Shown: positions 16,177 through 25,110 of the stretch, piece after piece | How positions within the stretch are numbered: position 1 is the first letter of the stretch | Layout of the letters: every line of letters starts with the position of its first letter | Assembly (NCBI RefSeq): GCF_004571025.1 | Contig: NZ_SPQT01000006.1 | Span: forward strand, 1 to 64,000 | Direction of reading: 5' to 3' | DNA length: 64,000 nucleotides | Origin: Bradyrhizobium niftali | GTDB taxonomy: Bacteria > Pseudomonadota > Alphaproteobacteria > Rhizobiales > Xanthobacteraceae | The notes under the pieces: model-generated | Databases searched by the model: none | Told to the model about the DNA's origin: nothing | The model's input: the letters and a program-made list of their open reading frames with translations, nothing else | Made by a program: the position numbers and the translations under genes

Positions 16177-16602
16177 ATGTTCAAGTCCATCCTCGTGCCC
16201 ATCGACCTCGCCGACACCGATCTGGCCAAGCCGGCGATCGCAACCGCGGCAACGCTGTCGCAGACCTGGAGCGGCACGGTGCGGCTGCTCAACGTGCTGC
16301 CGATGACGCCGGTGATGCTGGCAGAATACGTGCCGGCCGACTTCGACGAACAGCAGCGCCAGACCTCGGAGGAAGCGCTCGCCATCGTCGCGCGCGAATC
16401 CGGCATCGAGGCTTCCCACATCTCCAGCGTGGTCCGCCAGGGCGGCATCTACCACGAGATCCTGGAGGAAGCCGTGCACATGAAGGCCGATCTGATCGTG
16501 ATGACCTCGCACCGGCCGGCGATGCGCACCTATTTCCTCGGCTCCAATGCCGGCCACGTCGTGCGCTACGCGAAGTGCTCGGTGCTGGTGGTCAGGCACT
16601 GA
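16177..16602 (+). CDS. Universal stress protein UspA family
   Basis: 141 residues, single Usp domain: FKSILVPIDLADTD at the N-terminus, long helix, VVRQGGIYHEILEEA, and the nucleotide loop MTSHRPAMRTYFLGSNAGHVVRYAKCSVLVVR (ending the protein). The G-x2-G-x9-G(S/T) ATP motif is altered (no GxxG-x9-GS in standard form; GSNAGHVVR remains), so ATP binding is uncertain. Start at ATG 16177 with GGAGG six nt upstream; the TTG 12 nt before it would swallow that ribosome binding site. Confidence 0.88.
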   Translation: MFKSILVPIDLADTDLAKPAIATAATLSQTWSGTVRLLNVLPMTPVMLAEYVPADFDEQQRQTSEEALAIVARESGIEASHISSVVRQGGIYHEILEEAVHMKADLIVMTSHRPAMRTYFLGSNAGHVVRYAKCSVLVVRH

Positions 16603-16644
16603 GGGCTGCTCCGTCATTGCGAGCGCAGCGAAGCGGCTCGATCT

Positions 16645-16737
16645 CGTAGGGTGGGTTAGCCGAAGGCGTAACCCACCACTGTCTCTCTCCGCGGAAGCAG
16701 AAGAGGTGGATTACGCCTTCGGCTAATCCACCCTACG
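16645..16737. repeat. Fold-back repeat with 33-bp arms and 27-nt loop
   Basis: Arms 16645-16677 and 16705-16737 are complementary except at two positions (arm begins CGTAGGGTGGGTTAGCC). The 27-nt loop 16678-16704 matches the reverse complement of the loop of the element at 37316-37400 in 25 of 27 positions, while the middle of the arms differs between the two copies. Confidence 0.9.
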
Positions 16738-17159
16738 CATCTACAAGCCCTTGCGTTGCCCGACGGGCAAGACACGCAAAATGGCGGTCAATCGCTGCTG
16801 TCGAAAATATTCCGCTTTACCGAAATTCGGAATTGGCGGATAGTGCGCGCACTCCGGCCCAAGGAAGAGGGGCGTATCGCGATCGTCACGAACGCGGGCC
16901 GGGCGGCGGTGGACGTGGGTCACATCGGCGCGACAGGCATCGCAGGGCGGGCAACCGTGAGCGACAGCATCGCGCGCACGACCGGTGTGACCGGCGTACG
17001 GCCAAATCGTGTCGTCCTGGCGCCCGGGGTCTGTGCGCCAAGTCTTGCGGTGATGGGTGCGGTCCGACCGGACCGCGCGCATCAGCCATCCGCAAGGCGA
17101 CGGGGGCAATAGTGCATCGCTCCCCGGGGAGAGCACGACATAAGCCGTTCCAACCATTC

Positions 17160-17275
17160 GCGCAGGGAAGGCCGGGATGCTCCGGTTGCCCTGTTTCCCC
17201 GCTGTGCATCGTAGCGCAATCCGCGTTTGGCATGGCGGCCAATGGGAGCCAACCGGCTCCCGGCCTTCCCTGCGC
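17160..17275. repeat. Perfect 18-bp inverted repeat
   Basis: Arms GCGCAGGGAAGGCCGGGA (17160-17177) and its exact complement (17258-17275) are separated by 80 bp. The element could be the ends of a small dispersed or mobile unit, or a structured RNA; there is no gene inside. Confidence 0.75.
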
Positions 17276-17395
17276 CCTCTTTCATTGGGCGTGACGCGAC
17301 GAAGCAAAGCTCGGGCGAAACTCGCCGCGAGAGGGCAAAGGTGTGTCTGCGATGAGAGCGCGAGCTAAAGGAGCGACAGTGCCACCCACATGCTC

Positions 17396-17475
17396 CGTCA
17401 TTGCGAGCGCAGCGAAGCAATCCAGAGTCGCTCCGCGTCGGCAGTCTGGATTGCTTCGCTCCGCTCGCAATGACG
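17396..17475. repeat. Fold-back repeat, 31-bp arms (CGTCATTGCGAGCG family)
   Basis: Arms 17396-17426 and 17445-17475 pair with a single mismatch around an 18-nt loop. Related copies lie at 55112-55198 and 61956-62035, with a half copy at 16612-16634 and a 12-bp trace at 30669-30680. All are intergenic. Confidence 0.9.
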
Positions 17476-17531
17476 ATGCGGAGACATTTTACGTCACCAC
17501 GCCCGGACCTGCCGGGCGTCGTGACAAAGCC

Positions 17532-17768
17532 TTACAGATACCGCGACAGTTCGGCTTTGAACTGGCCGTAGACCGCGTCCTCGATCTGGCTGCGGTTGAT
17601 CCCGATGTCGCGCAGGGCGCGGTCGTCGAGTTCGTTCAGCGTCTTGACGGCGGAGCGGCGCTCCAGGCGGTCGAGCATGGCTTGGGTGGCGCTGGCGAGC
17701 GCGCGGAAAAATCCGCTCGACGAGGATGGGCGTAAACTCCGCCCGGCAGTTTGCGAGATCGTGGTCAT
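17532..17768 (-). CDS. DUF1127 small protein
   Basis: 78 residues. The C-terminal DUF1127 domain is clear (LNELDDRALRDIGINRSQIEDAVYG, about 43-67), after a Ser/Arg-rich N-terminus of about 35 residues. Small Arg-rich DUF1127 proteins of alphaproteobacteria have been tied to RNA turnover and to phosphate, carbon and stress adaptation; the domain can bind RNA. GGAGA lies 6 nt before the ATG. It diverges from a MocR-type regulator, which may control it. Confidence 0.88.
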   Translation of the reverse strand: MTTISQTAGRSLRPSSSSGFFRALASATQAMLDRLERRSAVKTLNELDDRALRDIGINRSQIEDAVYGQFKAELSRYL

Positions 17769-17903
17769 TTTTCTTCTCCGGACTTCTGTCCACGCGGCGA
17801 AACGGATGCCGTTGGCGCAGACGCTGGGAGCGCCTGCACCTCATTTGCCATCGGATTGCTCTCGCTCTCCTCGGCTCAATCGCGGACCTTGATGGAACTT
17901 AAA

Positions 17904-17927
17904 TGCTCCAGTACATTACTCGGAGCA
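17904..17927. promoter_or_regulatory. Candidate MocR operator
   Basis: Inverted repeat TGCTCC-N12-GGAGCA lies in the 185-bp gap between the divergent DUF1127 and MocR-type genes, 27-50 nt before the preferred MocR start. GntR/MocR regulators usually bind in their own divergent promoter region. Binding is inference from position and symmetry. Confidence 0.4.
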
Positions 17928-17953
17928 AGGAAAACATTGCTCTCGGTGCAATA

Positions 17954-19297
17954 ATGTCCAAGTTCGAGTACGTGAAGCTTGCCGATGCCATTGCCTCGGA
18001 TATCTCTAATGGCACGTTAAGGCCCGGCGACCGGCTGCCGCCGCAGCGCAATTTTGCCTATGACCGCGGCATTGCGGTCTCGACCGCGAGCCGGGTTTAT
18101 ACCGAGTTGCTCCGCCGCGGCCTCGTGGTCGGCGAGGTCGGCCGCGGCACCTTCATCTCCGGCGACATCAGGCGCGAGGTCGAGGCGCTGAGCGAGCCGC
18201 GCGACGCGCGGATCGACTTCGAGGTCAATTATCCGCTGCTGCCGCAGCAATGGGCCATGATCGCCAAGAGTCTTGCGGGGCTCGAGCGCGTCGACGCGCT
18301 CGAATCCGCGCTGCGCGTCTCGACCAGCACCGGCACCAAGAGCGCGCGCAACGCGGCCGCCGCCTATCTCGCGCGCAAGGATTTTGCGCCGCAGGCCGAG
18401 CAGATCGTCTTCACCGCCAACGGCAAGCAATCGCTCGCGGCCGCCCTCGCCGCGCTCGTCCCCACCGGCGGCCGCTGCGGCGTCGAGGCGCTGACCTATC
18501 CTTACGTCAAGAGCATCGCGGCGCGGCTCGGCGTGACGCTGGTCCCGATTCCGATGGACGAGCACGGCGCACGGCCCGACGCGATCCAGAAGGCGCATCG
18601 CGAGGCGCATCTGTCGACGCTGTATCTCCAGCCCATCATCCAGAACCCGCTCGGCGTCACCATGAACGCGACGCGGCGCGCCGACATCATGCGCGTCGCC
18701 GAGAAGCTCGATCTCACCATCATCGAGGACGCCGTCTACGGCTTCCTCGCCGACGACACGCCGCTGGCCGCACTCGGGCCGGACCGCTGCATCGTGATCG
18801 ACAGCCTGTCCAAGAAGGTCGCGCCCGGCCTTGCGCTCGGCATCCTCGTCACCCCGCCGCATCTGCGCGAGAGCGTGATGAGCGCGGTCCGCACCGGCGG
18901 CTGGATCGCCTCCGGCCATGCGCTCGCATCGGGGCAGCGGCTGATGGCCGACGGCACCGTCGCCGAGCTGACGCGCCTGAAGCGTATCGACGCCGCGCGC
19001 CGCCAGCAGACCGCGGCAAGGCTGCTGGCCGGCTACCAGTTCGCCGCCGACCCGCGCTCCTATCATCTCTGGCTCACGCTGCCGCCACACTGGCGCTCGC
19101 AGACCTTCGTTGCCGCAGCCGCCAGGCGCGGCATCGCGCTGACGCCGTCCTCGACTTTTGCAATCGCGCATGGTCACGCGCCGAATGCGGTGCGTCTCGC
19201 GCTCGCCCCGCCCACGTTCGAGCAGCTCGATTCGGGCCTGCGCACGCTCGTCTCGCTGCTCGGCACCAAGGAAGAGGATTTTGACTCGACGGAGTAG
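17954..19297 (+). CDS. MocR-type regulator (GntR HTH + aminotransferase fold)
   Basis: 447 residues. The N-terminal GntR winged helix (about 1-70: LADAIASDISNGTLRPGDRLPPQR, then STASRVYTELLRRGLV) is joined to a fold-type-I aminotransferase domain with EDAVYGFLADD and the PLP Lys in DSLSKKVAPGLALG. MocR proteins sense PLP adducts of amino compounds and act as activators or repressors, often of a divergent gene; here that is the DUF1127 gene. MSKFEYVKL at 17954 is the preferred start; an ATG at 17903 would add 17 residues and overlap the candidate operator. Confidence 0.9.
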   Translation: MSKFEYVKLADAIASDISNGTLRPGDRLPPQRNFAYDRGIAVSTASRVYTELLRRGLVVGEVGRGTFISGDIRREVEALSEPRDARIDFEVNYPLLPQQWAMIAKSLAGLERVDALESALRVSTSTGTKSARNAAAAYLARKDFAPQAEQIVFTANGKQSLAAALAALVPTGGRCGVEALTYPYVKSIAARLGVTLVPIPMDEHGARPDAIQKAHREAHLSTLYLQPIIQNPLGVTMNATRRADIMRVAEKLDLTIIEDAVYGFLADDTPLAALGPDRCIVIDSLSKKVAPGLALGILVTPPHLRESVMSAVRTGGWIASGHALASGQRLMADGTVAELTRLKRIDAARRQQTAARLLAGYQFAADPRSYHLWLTLPPHWRSQTFVAAAARRGIALTPSSTFAIAHGHAPNAVRLALAPPTFEQLDSGLRTLVSLLGTKEEDFDSTE

Positions 19298-19299
19298 CC

Positions 19300-19355
19300 A
19301 GAGCGCTTTCGCGCGAAGTGGGATACCGGTTCGCGAAGAAAACGCGTCAAAACCA
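19300..19355. repeat. Intergenic repeat sharing GAAAACGCGTCAAAAC
   Basis: An imperfect fold-back (AGCGCTTTCGCGCGAAGTGG with TTCGCGAAG) follows the MocR-type gene. Its 3' end GAAAACGCGTCAAAAC (19338-19353) is identical to 48449-48464, where it sits in front of the ferredoxin gene, marking a dispersed family related to the GAGCATGATC element at 15387. Confidence 0.65.
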
Positions 19356-19367
19356 GAATCCTGTCCG

Positions 19368-19967
19368 TCAGCCCTGCGGCCATTCCGCGATAAAGCCCCT
19401 CGCCTTGTACGGCTCGATCTTGTCCCATTCATGCAGGACACGACGACGAAATTCGACGTCGGTGTGCCAGAGCGCGCGCGGCGTCGCAAAGCTGTCGACG
19501 GTGAGCAGCATCTTCTCGACCTCGGGCCAGTGCCGGTGCAGCGTCATCGGGTAGCGACGCGCGGTCCAGGTGTTGCCGAGGCAGATCACGCTGCGGATAT
19601 TTTGCAGCCCAAGCGCCGCATCGATGACCGGCAGCGAGAAGATCACGTTCTCGCCGGTGTTCATCGCGCCATGTTCCTCGAGGATCCGGTCCGCCGGAAT
19701 GCCCGCCGCGGCCATCGCCGCCTTGATGATGGTGCACTCGGATTGCTCCGAGCCCGGCGTCACGCCGCCGCTGACGATCGACCAGCGGAACAAGCCCTCG
19801 CGCCACAGCCTTGCGGCAGTGTCGGCGCGCAGTGCGACGTCCTCGCGGGTGCCGAACATGAACAAGAGGTCGGCCGGCCGGAGGGCCGTGTCGATCAGAT
19901 GCGTGCGGTTGATCCTGGCGATCTCGTCCGCCGCAGGCAGGCGCGTACTGCGATTCAGGGCTGGCAT
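19368..19967 (-). CDS. YdcF family protein (DUF218)
   Basis: About 199 residues from ATG 19967; a GTG at 19991 would add 8 residues, and neither has a good ribosome binding site. DUF218 features: DLLFMFGTREDVALRADTAARLW, FRWSIVSGGVTPGSEQSE, ILEEHGAMNTGENVIFS and SVICLGNTWTARRYPMT. YdcF of E. coli binds S-adenosylmethionine; other members act in envelope biogenesis. No signal peptide is seen, so the protein is cytoplasmic. It converges with the MocR-type gene. Confidence 0.8.
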   Translation of the reverse strand: MPALNRSTRLPAADEIARINRTHLIDTALRPADLLFMFGTREDVALRADTAARLWREGLFRWSIVSGGVTPGSEQSECTIIKAAMAAAGIPADRILEEHGAMNTGENVIFSLPVIDAALGLQNIRSVICLGNTWTARRYPMTLHRHWPEVEKMLLTVDSFATPRALWHTDVEFRRRVLHEWDKIEPYKARGFIAEWPQG

Positions 19968-20030
19968 GGCGGCACGATGCGACACCGGCACCGGGGCGCG
20001 AAGTCACGTTTGATTGCGGCCGATTGCAGC

Positions 20031-20618
20031 TTAAGGCAACAGGGATCTCGGCACGCGATCGAAGCTGTAGCTCTGGGGCTGGTTGCGCCGCACGAAGCCG
20101 CCAACCTGCCAGGCGAACAGCGCGGCAAAGCCGAGGATGAACAGCGCGCCGGCGAACGCGCCGATCATGAGCGCGCGGACCAGGAGCCCGGTCATCGCCA
20201 CCGTCAGCACCGCCATGAACGCCAGCACCGCGGCATAGGTGTTGCGGCCGAGGCCCGCGGTCAGCACCGCGCGGCTGCCTGCTTTCGCCATCCGCGCATG
20301 GAACTCGATGATGAAATCGCGAAAGCCGTTGTCCTGCGGCGCCATCAGCGCCGCGGTCTGCCAGCTCGTCGACAGGATCGCGATGCGGCCGCCACCGCTG
20401 CGGCTGACATCGGCGCGAAAGCGATGCTGCTGCATCGACACCGGGCGGAACGACAGCCTGACAGCGCTGATCTCATCATAGCGCCACAGGCCGGAACGGC
20501 CGCCGATGTGCCAGGACAGCCCGGCATCGGTCAGCTCGAAACGATGCGCCGAGCCGATCAGCGACGCCTTGTAGGCGTAGCTCGCACCTGGGGCGCCTTG
20601 CGTGTCCGAAACCTGCAT
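20031..20618 (-). CDS. Conserved membrane protein of unknown function
   Basis: 195 residues. The first about 125 residues are soluble and beta-rich (ELTDAGLSWHIGGRSGLWRYDEISAVRLSFR, then RIAILSTSWQTAAL), resembling a PH-like domain. Two hydrophobic helices follow (about 128-150 and 152-172), then a short basic tail. I do not recognise the family. Its start is 79 bp from the divergent small membrane protein gene at 20698, so both may share a regulatory region. Confidence 0.7.
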   Translation of the reverse strand: MQVSDTQGAPGASYAYKASLIGSAHRFELTDAGLSWHIGGRSGLWRYDEISAVRLSFRPVSMQQHRFRADVSRSGGGRIAILSTSWQTAALMAPQDNGFRDFIIEFHARMAKAGSRAVLTAGLGRNTYAAVLAFMAVLTVAMTGLLVRALMIGAFAGALFILGFAALFAWQVGGFVRRNQPQSYSFDRVPRSLLP

Positions 20619-20697
20619 CTCGACAATCGACCCCGTCCGCGCAATCCCGCCTGCGACCCGCTTGCGCGGTCGCCCTCGCCCATCCTACAAGCGGGGC

Positions 20698-21132
20698 ATG
20701 GCTGAGACGACCTTTTTTCCGCGCCGCCTGATTCTCGGTGCAGCCGTGATCTGCGGCGTGCTGCTCGCGCTCGCGGTGCACATGCTGGGCGCGCGCTACG
20801 GGCTCGACCTCGGCGGCCTCTGGCACTCCGACACGCATGAGTTCATTCCGGCCGGCGCCGCGATCGCCTGGTGGCTCATCGCAACGGTCGGCTTTTCCGG
20901 CGGCTATTTCACGGCGACGTTGATGCAGAGCGCCGCTGACGGCCAGATCCCGCAACGGATGCGGCAATTCCTGATCGCGGTCGGCGTGCTCCTGCTTGCG
21001 GGTGCCGGCCAGGTGGCCTCGGCTCCGAGCCCGATCCCGACGGTCGCGGGCGTGCTCGCCGGGCTCGCCGCGCTGTGCCTTGGCGCCGTGATGGCATTCT
21101 GCGGCGCGCATTTCGCCCTGCGCCGCGGCTGA
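20698..21132 (+). CDS. Small four-helix membrane protein
   Basis: 144 residues from ATG 20698 (MAETTFFPRRL). About four membrane segments are visible: LILGAAVICGVLLALAVHML, a segment around AAIAWWLIATVGFSGGYF, FLIAVGVLLLAGAGQVA, and VLAGLAALCLGAVMAFCG. The longer open frame from 20602 adds an unlikely Arg/Pro-rich leader and overlaps the divergent gene. Function unknown. It ends 5 bp before the convergent c-di-GMP gene. Confidence 0.68.
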   Translation: MAETTFFPRRLILGAAVICGVLLALAVHMLGARYGLDLGGLWHSDTHEFIPAGAAIAWWLIATVGFSGGYFTATLMQSAADGQIPQRMRQFLIAVGVLLLAGAGQVASAPSPIPTVAGVLAGLAALCLGAVMAFCGAHFALRRG

Positions 21133-21137
21133 CCTTT

Positions 21138-23537
21138 CTACGCCGACGCGCGCAGCCGCGGGCGCTCCAGCATCAGCGCCACGTCCGAGGCAGGCCGCGG
21201 CTTGCTGAACAGGTAGCCCTGCGCCTGGGTACAGCCCTCGCGCCTGAGCAGCTCGAGCTGCGCGTCGTTCTCGACGCCTTCCGCGGTGGTCACGATGCCG
21301 AGGCTGCGGCCGAGCCCGGTCACGGCACGGATGATCGCCATGGAATCCTCGCGCGTCGCGAGCTCCGACACGAAGGAGCGGTCGATCTTGATCTTGTCGA
21401 ACGGAAAGCTGCGCAAATAGCTCAGCGACGAATAGCCGGTGCCGAAATCGTCGAGCGAGATGCGCACGCCCATGGCGCGCAGCTCGTGCAGGGTGGTCAG
21501 TGTCGCCTCGCTATTCTGGAGCAGCACCGATTCGGTGATCTCGAGCTCGAGCCGGCGCGCCGCCAGTCCCGAGGCGGTCAGCGCCTCGGTCACGGATGCG
21601 ATCAGGTTCGGGTTCTTGAACTGCACCGGCGACAGGTTGACCGCGACATCGATATCGTCCGGCCAGGTGGCCGCGTCGGCGCAGGCGGAGCGCAGCATGA
21701 ATTCGCCGAGCTGGACGATGAGTCCGGTCTCCTCGGCCAGCGGAATGAAGTTGATGGGGGCGATCAGGCCGCGCTGCGGATGGTTCCAGCGCAGCAACGC
21801 CTCGAAGGCGACGACGCGACCACTGGCGACGTCGCGGATCGGCTGATAGTACGGCTGGAACTCGTCACGTTGCAGCGCCGCGCGCAAATCCATCTCCAAC
21901 AGACGCCGCGCCTGCGCGCGCGCATCCATGCCGGTCTCGAAGAAGCGGTAGGTGCCGCGGCCATCCGCCTTGGCGCGGTACAGCGCGAGGTCGGCGTTCT
22001 TCAAAAGCTCGTCCGGATCGCTGCCGTCCTGCGGCGACAGCGAGATGCCGATCGAGACACCGATGACGATCTGATGGCCGTCGATCTCGTAAGGCGCCGA
22101 GATCGCCTCGACGAGGCGGCCGGCAAGGGACCTCGCAGCAGCCTCCTCCGACCGTCCGATCTGGACCACGGAGAATTCGTCGCCGCCGAGCCGCGCCACC
22201 GTGTCGCTTTCGCCGACGGTCGCCCTCAGCCTGCGGCCGACCTCCTTGAGCAGCGCATCGCCGATGGGATGGCCGAGCGAGTCGTTGATATCCTTGAAGT
22301 GGTCGAGATCGAGGCAGAGCACCGCGAGCTGGTCACCCGAACCCGCCCGGCGCAATCCCTGCTCGAGTTGCTCGTGGAACAGCACGCGGTTCGGCAGACC
22401 GGTCAGCGCGTCATGACGCGCCATGTGCGAGATCTTCGCCTGCGCCTCCAGCCATTCGGTGATGTCCTCGAAGGTCGCGACCCAGCCGCCGCCCTGCATC
22501 GGCTGGTTGACGACCCGGATGGAGCGGCCGAACCGGTTGACGATCTGGCTGGTCGTGCGGCCCTCGCGCGCGTCGACCACGAGGCGCGCGAAGAATTCAT
22601 TCGCGTCGCCTTGCCACTGGCCCTTGGCCTGCTCTTCCCGCAGCACGTCGACCAGCAGGCGGCCGGCGAGCGCGATATCGGTGCGACGAAACATCGCCGC
22701 GTAGCGCTCGTTGAACAGCATGATCTTGCCGTCCGCGTCGAACATGCACAGCCCCTGCGACATGTTCTCGAGCGCGGTATCGAGCACGACCTGCTGGCGT
22801 CCCAGCTCGCCCTTGGCACGGCGGTCGAGCACAGCTGCTGCGAGCGCGATCGCGATGATTGCAGCGGCAGCGCTGGCGGTGAGGATTGACAATGAGGCCG
22901 GCGGAATCGACAGGCCGCTGATGACGATCGCAGGATCCGGCGCCAGCTCCACGGCGCCCATGGCGGTGAAATGATGCGAGACGATGGCAACGGTCAGCAG
23001 CACCGTCGCGCCGAGCGCATTCGCCAGGCTGTCGCGCCGCCCCGCGACGACCAGCGCAAGCGATCCAAAGATAACGCCAAGAATGATCGAGACCGTCACG
23101 GTGGCGGTCTCCCAGCCGATGCGCGCGGGAATCTCGAGCGCCATCATGCCGGTGTAATGCATTGCGGCAACGCCGCCACCGACGACGGCGCCACCGAGCG
23201 CGACCGGGATCGCCCGCGTCGCCGACACCGAGATGCTCAGCCCGACGAAGGTGACCGCGATCGCGAAGATCAGCGACAGGACCGTCACGGGGATGTTGTA
23301 GGCGCCGCCGGCGCCGGGCCCGTAAGCCTGCATCGCGATGAAATGGGTTGCCCAGATGCCGCAGCCGGCAACGATGGCGTCGAGCGCGATCCACGATACG
23401 CGGGCACCCCCGCTCGCCGCCCGCGCGCGGTAGAACAGGCTTATCGCCGCCGCGCTCGCGAGCAGGCACACCGCCCCGCCGAGCGCGACCAGACGCCAAT
23501 CATGCTGGTCCGTAAGACAGTAGAGAACTTGATACAT
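21138..23537 (-). CDS. MHYT-PAS-GGDEF-EAL c-di-GMP turnover protein
   Basis: 799 residues. The N-terminal seven-helix MHYT sensor shows three repeats (THFIAM, MHYTGM, HHFTAM), thought to bind copper and sense a diatomic gas. A PAS domain (about 250-360), GGDEF domain (RLGGDEFSV intact) and EAL domain (FEALLRW, DDFGTGYSSLSYLR intact) follow. Both catalytic motifs look functional, so it may make or degrade c-di-GMP. The allosteric RxxD site before GGDEF reads GESD, so product inhibition at the I-site is probably lost. It could control the motile/sessile switch in a genome with the flagellar genes nearby. Confidence 0.93.
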   Translation of the reverse strand: MYQVLYCLTDQHDWRLVALGGAVCLLASAAAISLFYRARAASGGARVSWIALDAIVAGCGIWATHFIAMQAYGPGAGGAYNIPVTVLSLIFAIAVTFVGLSISVSATRAIPVALGGAVVGGGVAAMHYTGMMALEIPARIGWETATVTVSIILGVIFGSLALVVAGRRDSLANALGATVLLTVAIVSHHFTAMGAVELAPDPAIVISGLSIPPASLSILTASAAAAIIAIALAAAVLDRRAKGELGRQQVVLDTALENMSQGLCMFDADGKIMLFNERYAAMFRRTDIALAGRLLVDVLREEQAKGQWQGDANEFFARLVVDAREGRTTSQIVNRFGRSIRVVNQPMQGGGWVATFEDITEWLEAQAKISHMARHDALTGLPNRVLFHEQLEQGLRRAGSGDQLAVLCLDLDHFKDINDSLGHPIGDALLKEVGRRLRATVGESDTVARLGGDEFSVVQIGRSEEAAARSLAGRLVEAISAPYEIDGHQIVIGVSIGISLSPQDGSDPDELLKNADLALYRAKADGRGTYRFFETGMDARAQARRLLEMDLRAALQRDEFQPYYQPIRDVASGRVVAFEALLRWNHPQRGLIAPINFIPLAEETGLIVQLGEFMLRSACADAATWPDDIDVAVNLSPVQFKNPNLIASVTEALTASGLAARRLELEITESVLLQNSEATLTTLHELRAMGVRISLDDFGTGYSSLSYLRSFPFDKIKIDRSFVSELATREDSMAIIRAVTGLGRSLGIVTTAEGVENDAQLELLRREGCTQAQGYLFSKPRPASDVALMLERPRLRASA

Positions 23538-23651
23538 TGCCGGCCCCTATCGGACCTGCACTTAGAACCGGCAGAGGTGGACAGTCGGTAACCGGCTATG
23601 TCCTCGTTCCGGGGATGGTGAACGGAAGATGTGCGCCTTTACTCATATTGT

Positions 23652-25055
23652 TCATCCTCGCGACGGCGCGCCGATCCCGATCACGGCAGCAGCGAGCAGC
23701 AGGACGGCGGCCGATACGACCAGCGATGCGTGCAGGCCGGCCATGAACGCACCTTCCGAGGCCACCAGCGAGCCGAACAGCGCAACGCCGAGCACGCTGC
23801 CGGTCTGCCGTGTCGCGTTGAGGACGCCCGCCGCGATGCCGGAGCGCGCCTTCTCCACGCTGCCCAGCAGGGTCGAGGTCAGCGGCGGCACCAGCAGCCC
23901 AAGTCCGCCGCTGATCGCGATCATCTGCGCGCAGATCATCCAATAGCTCGTGTCAGCCTCGATCCACAGCAGGCCGAGACAGCCGAGCGCCGAAATGCAG
24001 GCGCCGACGACGATGGTCGGGCACGGACCGATGCGCTCGGCGAGGCGCGGTGCCAGCAGATTGACCGGGAGCACCGCGGCCATCATCGGCACGAAGGCTA
24101 GTCCGGTCCGCCACGCCGACAGCCCGTTGATCCTCTGGAAGTACAGGCTGAGCACGAAGATCAGGCCGTAAATCGCGATGTTCACGAGCAGGCCGACGAG
24201 CGCAGTCAAGGTAAACAGCCGGTGACCGAACAGGGACAAGGGCAGCATCGGCTGCGCCGCGCGGCTCTCGCGCCAGACGAACAGCACGGCCAGGACGAGG
24301 GCTGAAGCGAAGGCCGCGAGCACGGCCGGATGATCCCAGCCAAGCGCGCCGCCCTCGATGATCGCGCCGGCGACCGCCCCCAGCGCGCCGATTGCCGCAA
24401 CCTGGCCGGGCAGATCGATCTCGCGCGAGGGCGCGCGCGTGGTCTCCGTTGCATGACGCCAACTCAGCCAAAGGCCCATGAGGCCGATCGGAAGGTTGAC
24501 GAGAAAGATCGCGCGCCAGCCGACCAGCGTGATCAGCGCGCCGCCGACGAAGGGGCCCGCGGTGAGCGCAAGGCTGGCTCCGGCGGCCCAGATCGCGACG
24601 GCCCGGCCGCGCGCGCGGTCGTCGGCATAGGCATGGTTGAGCAACGCCAGCGAATTCGGAACCAGGATTGCCGCCGCCAGGCCCTGGACCAGTCGTGCCG
24701 CGATCAGCACGATTGCATTGGGCGACAACGCACAGGCGAGCGAGGCCGCGGTGAAGATGGCGAACCCGGCCATGAAGACGCGCTTGGCGCCGATCCGGTC
24801 GCCGAGTGCACCGGCCGTCAGGATGAAGGCCGCAAAGGCAATGGTATAGGCGCTGACGACCCATTGCAGTTCGGCAACACCACCGCCGAGCGTCCTGCCC
24901 ATCGCATCGAGCGCGGTGTTGACGATGGTGACGTCGAGCTGCACCACGCCATAACCGAGGCTCATCGCAGCCAGCGTCAGCGCGGACGCAGCTTGCGCGC
25001 CTCGCGCGTTCCACGTTTTCGGAGACGAATGCAGCTGAAGATATTCTGCCGGCAT
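23652..25055 (-). CDS. DHA2-family MFS drug efflux transporter
   Basis: 467 residues with about 14 membrane helices. Motif C-like QLDVTIVNTALDAMGRTL and motif A LGDRIGAKRVFMAG identify the DHA2 (EmrB/QacA-like) proton antiporters. NATRQTGSVLGVALFGSL is the typical helix-14 region. Start at ATG 25055 with GAGGTGG before it; an upstream in-frame start would add 19 unlikely residues. It diverges from another MFS gene at 25284 with an inverted repeat between them. Substrate unknown. Confidence 0.88.
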   Translation of the reverse strand: MPAEYLQLHSSPKTWNARGAQAASALTLAAMSLGYGVVQLDVTIVNTALDAMGRTLGGGVAELQWVVSAYTIAFAAFILTAGALGDRIGAKRVFMAGFAIFTAASLACALSPNAIVLIAARLVQGLAAAILVPNSLALLNHAYADDRARGRAVAIWAAGASLALTAGPFVGGALITLVGWRAIFLVNLPIGLMGLWLSWRHATETTRAPSREIDLPGQVAAIGALGAVAGAIIEGGALGWDHPAVLAAFASALVLAVLFVWRESRAAQPMLPLSLFGHRLFTLTALVGLLVNIAIYGLIFVLSLYFQRINGLSAWRTGLAFVPMMAAVLPVNLLAPRLAERIGPCPTIVVGACISALGCLGLLWIEADTSYWMICAQMIAISGGLGLLVPPLTSTLLGSVEKARSGIAAGVLNATRQTGSVLGVALFGSLVASEGAFMAGLHASLVVSAAVLLLAAAVIGIGAPSRG

Positions 25056-25110
25056 GATCCACCTCGATGTTTGCGGGTGAAGCCAACATTTAAGCTTTCG
25101 TTGCGTGATC

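Larger units (their letters stand above)
16603..17531. other. 929-bp repeat-filled intergenic region
   Basis: No credible gene. In order it holds a half copy of the 31-bp fold-back family (16612-16634), a 33-bp-arm hairpin (16645-16737), a section with an open but low-credibility frame of 118 codons (16756-17112, Arg/Val/Ala-rich, no ribosome binding site), a perfect 18-bp inverted repeat (17160-17177 and 17258-17275) and a full 31-bp-arm hairpin (17396-17475). I read it as nested dispersed elements, of the kind I recall from Bradyrhizobium intergenic DNA. Confidence 0.65.

Noticed and set aside
16756..17112. 118-codon open frame in the repeat-rich gap
   Set aside because: No ribosome binding site, no recognisable domain, and lies in what looks like a dispersed repeat; similar frames are, from memory, a common over-annotation in Bradyrhizobium.
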